Of a stretch of 64,000 bases of DNA, positions 58,086 through 64,000 are shown piece after piece (within the stretch, counting starts at the first letter, position 1; each line of letters starts with the position of its first letter). The notes under the pieces are model-generated. The model had not been told where the DNA came from and did not search any database. It saw nothing but the letters and a program-made list of their open reading frames with translations. A program made the translations under genes and the position numbers. The DNA lies in contig NZ_JAAEHL010000007.1 of the NCBI RefSeq assembly GCF_010614725.1, forward strand, positions 124,001 through 188,000, written 5' to 3'. Source of the DNA: Flavobacterium ajazii. Its GTDB lineage: Bacteria > Bacteroidota > Bacteroidia > Flavobacteriales > Flavobacteriaceae.

Positions 58086-60428
58086 TTATAAAAGTGATTT
58101 CAGTCTTTTTAGCAGAATTCCAAAGTCATCTTCTCTGGCTTCGCTGCTTTCTCTATTTGCCTTTAATAGTTTTGGCCGTTCAGCATGCTCCCTGATTTTG
58201 TCCAGAAGTTCTCCGTCTTGACGGATTTTGTTGAGGCCATCTTCTTCCTGAAGGGTAAGTTTAGATAACAGTACTGTTAACAAGTGATAATCCTGTTCTT
58301 CCTCATCCTTAAATGTTTCAACTGCTTTTGCAAGCATAAGGTTAGGATCTTGAGCTTCCAGCGCATGGGCGGATGCTTCCCGCACTTCCGATGATTCTGT
58401 TTTATTCCCGAAAAGAGAAAGCAGAAAATCTTTGCTGGCTGTATCGGAAGACAAAGCGTGGATGGCCATGATTTTTGCCTTTTCATCCGTGGATTCTTCT
58501 GCAACCTTTCTAAACAGGTCGAGGAAATTATGGGGATCAAGTGACAGATAATAAACTGCTGATTCGTCTGAAACAATAGCCTTTTCCGGATTTTCCAGTC
58601 CCTCTTTCAGCTCCCTTTGTAACCATTCGTCTTTTTGGTATGCCAGCAAATCAATAGCTTCAAGAGCAATGCGTCTGTCCTTGTCCCTGATCAATTTGCG
58701 CAGGCCTTCTATCACTATAGGGCGAAACTGTTTAAATGCGGAGCCTTCAAAACCTAAAACCCGGATTTGAAGCATCACCGTTTTTCTTAATTCCGCAGGC
58801 TCGGAAAGGTCTGTCAGTATGCTGATAAGAATCCTTACAAATTCTTCCGTATGCCCAAGGTATCTGGTAAGAAGCTGCACTACCCCGCTTCTGACTGCTG
58901 CAGGTTCCTGTTTGTCAGTAACAATTTTGGTCAAACCGTCCAGTTCGCCAATAGGTTCTTCAATGGAGTCCAACGCCACAAGCCGCAGCTGACTGTCAAG
59001 ATTCTTGTTCAGAATTTGTTGAATATGCTGATTTCCTGTCATAGCCATAGTTTTCAGTAAAGGTAAGGAAGGAGGAACGGTGAAATGGAAAGGGACATTG
59101 TCGTAGTCAAATCCAATGGAATTATTTGGGTCAAGCCTGCCTTTATAATCAATCACCTCCTCAATGGTGGGTTGTGAAGCAGGGTTAGGTAATACTTTGT
59201 ATCCTTTTTTAACGGTAGGATATTCCCCATAAGGCGCTTGTGGCGGTCGGGGAGCTTGTGTATCTCCGTTCCATGGCCATTGTGTTTGTTGAGAATATGC
59301 CCCGAATCCTAAGTCCCGGTTTGGGCTCAATCCCTGTGGCGAATAACTGTCAGCATCTTCCGGTGTAAATCGATCCCACTGATTCTGCCATAGTGCCCAC
59401 AAACGGTCCACATTGGAGTGCAACATAAAAAAAACCGGGTCCTGAGGAGCGGTTGGAATATCTGAAATCTGCCCCCTGAAACTCATGTGACCACCTCCAT
59501 GTGGCGCACTGAAGACATATCCTGGACGGGAGCCCCGTGGTCTGTTCTGATCCCAAAATAAGTTAAGGTAAATCCCTTTCCCCATGTTTATTGCATAGGC
59601 CTCCGGAGCTTTCCTGTCTATCAGTACGTCCCAGCCTCCATTGAGAGTCAGATCCCAGTTGAAGGCAGACCTAAGCAGCATAGCAGAACCAGGTGGTTTC
59701 CAATTCCGCCAAGGGTTCGAAAGAGAGAAAGTCGGGACAGATCCCGGGTTTTCGTCTTCATTGGTAACCATTATTTTTCCGGCAAAATTTTCACTAAAGA
59801 GATTGGGTGCAGGAAAATCCCAGCGCCAATAATGAAGAGATACACTGGAATCAATTTCCTGCAGGTCTCTTTCCAGGTTCAAAAGATACAAGCGGTGCCA
59901 GGGAAGAAAATTTTCGTAAAAGTGAATTTCATTATCCGTGTTCGCTATATGCATGTCTGTGAACTGCTTGTAAAATGCGTATCCGTCCTTTTGGTTTAAT
60001 TGGGCGAATGCTCTGATGAACCGCATTTTCTCTTCTTCAGTAAGGGTCTCGGCATCCTTTCTCACCCGCACCATCAGGGCTTCAGCCACAACAGGTTCGG
60101 CAGTGGGGTTTAAATTGGGGTCATCCTGAAAAACACAGATTTCAATGTCTTTGTCACGAGTGCTGGCATTTCCAAAATCTCCGGTGAGATAAAAAGTAGT
60201 CCAGGTTTCATCCTCACAAATTAATGTTGCGGTTGGATATACTGTCTTACGGAGTGCATCGGTAAAAACGGCCCGGCCCATGCCCAGATTTCTTGTTCTG
60301 AGGTACAGAATTTTGTTGCCACTGTTACCCCCTACTCGGATATGACAAATGGAAGGTCCCCATGCCAAATAGGGAAGATGAAGATCATTTTCAGGATCAG
60401 GGCAATTAATTTTAATTTCTATATTCAT
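58086..60428 (-). CDS. Tyrosinase-family type-3 copper enzyme with C-terminal HEAT-like domain
   Basis: Start at the ATG 60428 (MNIEIKINCPDPENDLHLPY); three codons further up the frame begins with TTG. It gives 780 residues. There is no signal peptide. Residues ~1-115 are an N-terminal beta domain. Residues ~125-400 form the tyrosinase core with both copper sites: CuA H160, H169 and H178 (MHIANTDNEIHFYENFLPWHR) and CuB H310, H314 and H337 (APHGGGHMSF and DPVFFMLHSNVDRLW), with the canonical Hx8H and HxxxH spacings. Residues ~450-780 are HEAT-like helical repeats. The family oxidises phenols or catechols to quinones. The next gene is a SCO-like fusion that also has HEAT-like repeats. Base composition looks richer in G+C than the adjacent lipoprotein and GNAT genes. 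Confidence 0.9.
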   Translation of the reverse strand: MNIEIKINCPDPENDLHLPYLAWGPSICHIRVGGNSGNKILYLRTRNLGMGRAVFTDALRKTVYPTATLICEDETWTTFYLTGDFGNASTRDKDIEICVFQDDPNLNPTAEPVVAEALMVRVRKDAETLTEEEKMRFIRAFAQLNQKDGYAFYKQFTDMHIANTDNEIHFYENFLPWHRLYLLNLERDLQEIDSSVSLHYWRWDFPAPNLFSENFAGKIMVTNEDENPGSVPTFSLSNPWRNWKPPGSAMLLRSAFNWDLTLNGGWDVLIDRKAPEAYAINMGKGIYLNLFWDQNRPRGSRPGYVFSAPHGGGHMSFRGQISDIPTAPQDPVFFMLHSNVDRLWALWQNQWDRFTPEDADSYSPQGLSPNRDLGFGAYSQQTQWPWNGDTQAPRPPQAPYGEYPTVKKGYKVLPNPASQPTIEEVIDYKGRLDPNNSIGFDYDNVPFHFTVPPSLPLLKTMAMTGNQHIQQILNKNLDSQLRLVALDSIEEPIGELDGLTKIVTDKQEPAAVRSGVVQLLTRYLGHTEEFVRILISILTDLSEPAELRKTVMLQIRVLGFEGSAFKQFRPIVIEGLRKLIRDKDRRIALEAIDLLAYQKDEWLQRELKEGLENPEKAIVSDESAVYYLSLDPHNFLDLFRKVAEESTDEKAKIMAIHALSSDTASKDFLLSLFGNKTESSEVREASAHALEAQDPNLMLAKAVETFKDEEEQDYHLLTVLLSKLTLQEEDGLNKIRQDGELLDKIREHAERPKLLKANRESSEAREDDFGILLKRLKSLL

Positions 60429-60712
60429 TGTTGTCAAGTTTTAATGGATCAATAGATAGTATAAGCTACCTCATAACTTATATATACACGAAACAAACAT
60501 TCGTATATCCACCTCTATTAAGACGGATTGACAGAATTTACTTTCGTTTTACATCTTTCCAAAAATAATCATAAAAAAAAACACCAAACCAAGTGTATAC
60601 ACCTGTTTTTAAACACATTACTTCTTTTTATCTAAAACAATTAAAATATAAAAGTTAATACCTGATATATCCCCGATTTTCATCAGGAACACTTCCAGCA
60701 ATGGAAAAATTC

Positions 60713-60803
60713 TTTTTGATTTACATTGTGTGCACAAGTGCGACACCTGCACTTGCGCCAGAGGAACGGGGGTTCAAAAGCCACACGAAAGGATTCGTGC
60801 GGG
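60713..60803 (+). repeat. Family-2 direct repeat, copy C (right of the copper cassette)
   Basis: TTTTTGATTTACATTGTG, then a hairpin AAGTGC (60736-60741) with GCACTT (60749-60754), extendable to nine of ten pairs. GGAACGGGGGTTCAAAAG follows, then the core GCCACACGAAAGGATTCGTG with a perfect CACGAA-AGGA-TTCGTG stem-loop. It repeats copy B with a substituted but still paired first hairpin. It lies 285 bp before the tyrosinase start. The sequence in between (60429-60712) shows no gene; a short near-dyad around 60486-60508 (ACGAA...TTCGT) could be an operator. Confidence 0.75.
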
Positions 60804-60828
60804 AACGGGGAAAGCAGCCGGAGCAAGA

Positions 60829-60921
60829 GCCAGTAAATCTTCTTTAGAAATTGAAAACCTTTTAAAAGAATTTAGAAAAGTTTCTATTGAAGAATCTAAA
60901 AAGCAATTCATCTTACTTTAA
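60829..60921 (+). pseudogene. Short coding-like fragment beside the repeat
   Basis: The last ~30 codons of an open frame read RASKSSLEIENLLKEFRKVS and then IEESKKQFILL, ending at the TAA 60919-60921, with codon use like a real gene. The frame's 5' half is the family-2 repeat, so the fragment probably lost its front when the repeat or cassette arrived. It has no start of its own. A terminator follows. The family was not recognised. Confidence 0.4.
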
Positions 60922-60922
60922 A

Positions 60923-60950
60923 CCCTTTCGGGCTTTCCTAAGGGCTTTTT
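60923..60950 (+). terminator. Terminator after the coding fragment
   Basis: CCCTT/AAGGG stem (60923-60927 with 60940-60944) followed by CTTTTT. It is modest, but placed directly after the fragment's stop. Confidence 0.5.
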
Positions 60951-61012
60951 AATTTTATATTATTACTATAATTTCAATTAAAGCAGGTTATTAAGAGATA
61001 TCTCTTCTTAAT

Positions 61013-61462
61013 TTAGCGCAGTGCCGGATGCATCATTTCATTTAGAATTGATAACGTAAGAGGATCAAATTGCCCTGAAAAAAAAGCATCTAATACCTCC
61101 TGAAAGACAGGATTAGTATTATCTGTTAAACTAAAAAGTGTCATTGAGGATTGCAATTTACGTGCATCGAGATCTCCAAAAATAGATTCTACTGATTTCA
61201 TTTTAAAACTCAGCAATACTTCTGCGCTTTCAATAATATGCTTTCTTAGTATTGGATGTGCCAGGAATTCTTCGCTTTGCTGTAAATTTTCGATAGCATA
61301 TAGCTCCGACATTTCACTTCTTCCGAGTCCTTTTATCTGAGGGAATATAAACCACATCCAATGTGTTTCTTTTTTGCCTTTTTTAAGCTCAGAAAGAGCT
61401 GTTAGATATAGTTTGTTTTGTGCTTCTAAAAAGCGTGTCAGGTCATTTTTTATTGCTGCCAT
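61013..61462 (-). CDS. DUF1810-family protein
   Basis: 149 residues covering the whole DUF1810 domain: NDLTRFLEAQNKLYLTALSELKKGKKETHWMWFIFPQIKGLG, then YAIENLQQSEEFLAHPILRKHI and FGDLDARKLQSSMTLFSL. Members are small cytoplasmic helical proteins (about 150 residues, E. coli YfeK-like size class) whose biochemical role is not established; some relatives are calpastatin-annotated without support. Single gene. Confidence 0.88.
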   Translation of the reverse strand: MAAIKNDLTRFLEAQNKLYLTALSELKKGKKETHWMWFIFPQIKGLGRSEMSELYAIENLQQSEEFLAHPILRKHIIESAEVLLSFKMKSVESIFGDLDARKLQSSMTLFSLTDNTNPVFQEVLDAFFSGQFDPLTLSILNEMMHPALR

Positions 61463-62242
61463 TGGGGTAGGTGGTTTTAATAATTGGTTTGAAAAGTAAT
61501 AAAAAATATAATGCCACCTAAAAAATATAGAAGAATAAACGGTTAAATTGACCTCAAATTTTCTGATTGTTTGAAATGGATTACAAACATTTTTTCATAA
61601 ATCTGACTTTAAGCAATTTAACAATATAGCTATATAAAAAATGACGCTAAACTTATTTATGCTTCCTATAAAATGACTGAACCTCACCTCCTCCTGTGTT
61701 AAATTGGTGCAATACATTTTCAATGACATAACACCACAGACAGTATTTAAAGTCAGGAGATTTTAAGAGGTTTTGATTTTACAAAAACATTAAAAAAATA
61801 TGCGAAGTCGGAAACGTTCGCCAGCAAGATATTTACATAGAGCGTTTCATTAGGAACACTTTGGAGAATGGGCTATGTTCATGATTTTGCAACTTAATTC
61901 TACCAATTCTAGCCTTTTTATTGTCCCACACAAGTTTTCTGAACTTCTATTCAAAAAGTGAAGTAAATAGATGGTTTTTGAATCAAATGGATTGCTGTTT
62001 GACGCATTTGGTTTTTGGGCTAAGATGTAGATTTGTAATGCATTTTTAGCTTTTAGCCGTTGGCTTTGTCTATTTACCACAAGGGCGAAAAGGCGCAAGG
62101 TTTTTTTAGCTATCGGCTTGAGACAATGAACACAAGTTTCTGCTGAAAGCTCATTGCCCACAGCTAATAGTTACGCAGGTACAATTATCTTGAATTCAAA
62201 TAATAAAATTCACTCAAAAAAAATAATTTAAAAACTACTATT
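61463..62242. other. Gene-poor interval before the surface protein
   Basis: About 780 bp. The minus strand has a 103-codon frame (61850-62161) judged unlikely to be a gene. It contains GGGCGAAAAGGCGCAAGG near 62081-62098 and other G+C-richer patches unlike the surrounding AT-rich DNA, which suggests imported or repeat-derived sequence. No promoter for the downstream gene could be assigned with confidence. Confidence 0.45.
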
Positions 62243-64000
62243 ATGGAAAAAAACTACTATTTGAAACAAAAAACACTTTTCACGATACTGATTTTTATTT
62301 CATTTCAGACAAATTTTTGGTGTCAATGCGGAACAATTGGTCCTACGGCAAATGAACAACAGATTTATACAAGTTCAGCAACCATTGCTAATTTAACGGC
62401 AACAGGTACAAATTTAAAATGGTATGCAGCAGCAACAGGCGGTACAGCTTTGGCAACTACAACGAGCTTAACAAACAATCTAACGTATTATGTTTCGCAA
62501 ACGGTTTCTGGTTGCGAAAGTGCCCGAACGCCTGTTCTTGTTCGTAGTATAAGTGAAACTGCACAAACATTATGTGGTACAACGAGCCCTACATTTGACA
62601 GTGTAATTACAACGCCAAACCCAGGCACTACCGCTGCTTGGTTTAGTAACAATACGGGCGGTACAGCATTGTCAAATACACAAGCAATAATGAGCAGTAC
62701 ATATTATGTTGAACAAAAATGTCCATTGTCTATTCTAACATTAGGGAGTGGCTTTTTAAAACCTTATGTTGTTACAGTTCAGCCTGATGGCAGAATTTTA
62801 GTGGTAGATACTTTTAACAACGTAATTAAGCGTATGAACGCTGACGGAACGGATATTGTAATCCTCGGAGGTGGATTTAATTTTCCTGTTTCTGCTGCTA
62901 TTCAAGCTGATGGTAAAATTCTTGTGGCAGATTATGGAAACAACGCCATTAAACGAATGAATGCCGATGGAACAGGCATTGTAACAATAGGATCTGGATT
63001 TTTTTTGCCTGCGGGAGTTGCCATTCAAACGGATGGTAAAATTGTGGTGGCAGATTATGGAAACAGTGCAGTGAAACGAATGAATGCTAATGGAACGGGG
63101 ATTGTTACCTTGGGATCGGGCTTTAAACCCAATGGTGTTGCGATTCAAGCCAATGGCCGAATTGTGGTGGCAGACTATGGAAACAATGCCATAAAACGAA
63201 TGAATGCCGACGGAACGGGTATTGTAACACTCGGTTCTGGGTTTAGTAGTCCTACGAATGTTGCAATTCAAGCTGATGGAAAAATTGTGGTGGCAGATTA
63301 TGATAACAATGCAGTGAAACGAATGAATGCCGATGGAACGAATATTGTTACCCTGGATTCTGGGTTTCCAAATCCTTACGGAGTAGCAATTCAAGCTGAT
63401 GGAAAAATTCTGGTGGTTGATGCTGATTATGCCAGCAAAGCTGTAAAACGTATTACAGAGGCTTATAGCACAAATCGTGTACCAGTAAACGTAACTGTAA
63501 ACAATACGCCAGCACCTACCGCTACCGAAACTCAAATTTATACAGACACGTCAACAATTGCTAGTTTAGCAGCAACGGGTACAGGTTTAAAGTGGTATGC
63601 AGCAGCAACAGGTGGGAGTAATTTGGCAACAACAACGAGCCTTACCAACGATGCAACCTATTATGTATCACAAACTGTTTCTGGTTGCGAAAGTACTCGT
63701 ACGCCAATTACCGTTCATAACATAACGGATGGAACTCAAACTTTTTGTAGTATGAGTACCCCAAAAATAGCAAGTTTTATTAGTTCACCGAGTACAAACG
63801 CTACCGTTTCATGGTTTAGTGCCAACACAGGTGGTACAGCACTAACCAGCACAGAGGCATTAACAACTAAACCTTATTATGTAGAGCAAAGATGCCCAGC
63901 TTTTGTTAGCACGCTGGGAAGCGGATTTAAAACCCCTTATAGTATTGCCACACAAACTGATGGCAAAATTCTAATGGCAGACACTGGCAATGCGCTTGTA
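62243..64000 (+). CDS. Large secreted repeat protein: Ig-like and NHL-like propeller modules (5' part)
   Basis: The frame is open from the ATG at 62243 to the window edge (586 codons, no stop). A signal-like N-terminus (TLFTILIFISFQTNFWCQC) leads into Ig-like domain A (about 36-105; NLKWYAAATGGTALATTTSL, YYVSQTVSGCESARTP) and Ig-like domain B (about 106-165; TAAWFSNNTGGTALSNTQAI, YYVEQKCP). Next comes a six-unit propeller (about 166-400) built of VAIQADGKIVVADYGNNAVK then RMNADGTGIVTLGSGF. The set then starts again with Ig A', Ig B' and a second propeller. Ig modules of the 'YYVSQTVSGCES' type belong to the CHU_C-associated group found in large Bacteroidota surface proteins, often type IX secreted. 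The C-terminal sorting signal lies outside the window. Confidence 0.88.
   Translation, partial: MEKNYYLKQKTLFTILIFISFQTNFWCQCGTIGPTANEQQIYTSSATIANLTATGTNLKWYAAATGGTALATTTSLTNNLTYYVSQTVSGCESARTPVLVRSISETAQTLCGTTSPTFDSVITTPNPGTTAAWFSNNTGGTALSNTQAIMSSTYYVEQKCPLSILTLGSGFLKPYVVTVQPDGRILVVDTFNNVIKRMNADGTDIVILGGGFNFPVSAAIQADGKILVADYGNNAIKRMNADGTGIVTIGSGFFLPAGVAIQTDGKIVVADYGNSAVKRMNANGTGIVTLGSGFKPNGVAIQANGRIVVADYGNNAIKRMNADGTGIVTLGSGFSSPTNVAIQADGKIVVADYDNNAVKRMNADGTNIVTLDSGFPNPYGVAIQADGKILVVDADYASKAVKRITEAYSTNRVPVNVTVNNTPAPTATETQIYTDTSTIASLAATGTGLKWYAAATGGSNLATTTSLTNDATYYVSQTVSGCESTRTPITVHNITDGTQTFCSMSTPKIASFISSPSTNATVSWFSANTGGTALTSTEALTTKPYYVEQRCPAFVSTLGSGFKTPYSIATQTDGKILMADTGNALV
62738..63456 (+). 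repeat. Tandem ~123-bp propeller repeats
   Basis: Six units inside the surface-protein gene. The GTGGCAGATTATGGAAAC landmark recurs with its GCA codon at 62927, 63050, 63170 and 63293, giving 120-123-bp spacing (40-41 codons). Units are close in DNA as well as protein sequence, indicating recent expansion or conversion. Confidence 0.85.

Noticed and set aside
54721-60803. Integron-like attC array
   Set aside because: No integrase gene or core GTTRRRY/RYYYAAC pairing was found; the repeats are better described as dispersed structured repeats.
61850-62161. 103-codon minus-strand frame as a gene
   Set aside because: Composition and residue pattern look like non-coding sequence, no domain is recognisable and there is no ribosome-binding context.
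62798-63535. 245-codon minus-strand frame
   Set aside because: It lies wholly inside the repeats of the surface-protein gene on the other strand and mirrors their periodicity (repeated HSF/SIS and CHHN motifs).

Overview
The window is 64 kb of a low-G+C Bacteroidota chromosome, most probably Flavobacterium or a close relative. The evidence is the monomeric isocitrate dehydrogenase, a carboxypeptidase-regulatory-like TonB-dependent receptor paired with a DUF4249 lipoprotein, many short lipoproteins, TAnnTTTG-type promoter boxes, and a large Ig/propeller surface protein of the kind gliding Bacteroidota export. No rRNA, tRNA or CRISPR array was seen.

Layout. 0-12 kb: end of icd; a TetR / small HMA-fold protein / MFS efflux operon; a YifB (ComM-like) ATPase; a Gfo/Idh/MocA oxidoreductase; two secreted amidohydrolase-fold proteins; an ammonium transporter. 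12-31 kb, mostly minus strand: dsbD-tilS, uvrB, an alpha/beta hydrolase lipoprotein, rlmF, thiamine pyrophosphokinase, DinB and GyrI-like proteins, a TonB receptor with its lipoprotein, an ABC-F ATPase, an esterase, and an ArsR-SRPBCC-SRPBCC operon. 28-36.5 kb is a zone of decay: a frameshifted gene, a lipocalin-like gene with two in-frame TAG codons, a third gene remnant, and a broken IS982-family element lying between two paralogous 60-residue membrane proteins. 37-54 kb is core metabolism: PAP2 phosphatase, lysA, gltD-gltB, sucC, a dipeptide epimerase next to a pabB-like gene, a Blc lipocalin and lpdA. Together these cover nitrogen assimilation (amt, gltBD), lysine/peptidoglycan precursors (lysA, epimerase) and the TCA cycle (icd, sucC, lpdA).

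54-61 kb is accessory. Its centre is a two-gene copper cassette: a tyrosinase with all six copper histidines fused to a C-terminal HEAT-like domain, followed 28 bp later by a fusion of HEAT-like repeats, a SCO-type copper/thiol domain and a four-helix membrane domain with a CPVC motif. Direct copies of a structured ~90-bp repeat lie on both sides of this pair, and a third, shorter copy lies further downstream. This is the best candidate for an undescribed system: a self-contained copper oxidase with its own metallation or redox partner, on what looks like a movable cassette.

The window ends inside a large secreted protein (from 62243) built from an exact 1173-bp super-repeat of Ig-like, Ig-like and NHL-like propeller modules. 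A separate hairpin-bearing intergenic repeat family occurs at 20.0 kb and 26.5 kb with compensatory stem changes, and possibly at 38.2 kb. Several starts were moved from the longest open frame to an internal ATG (SRPBCC at 30186, lysA, gltB, sucC, GNAT, tyrosinase); the reason is given in each entry.
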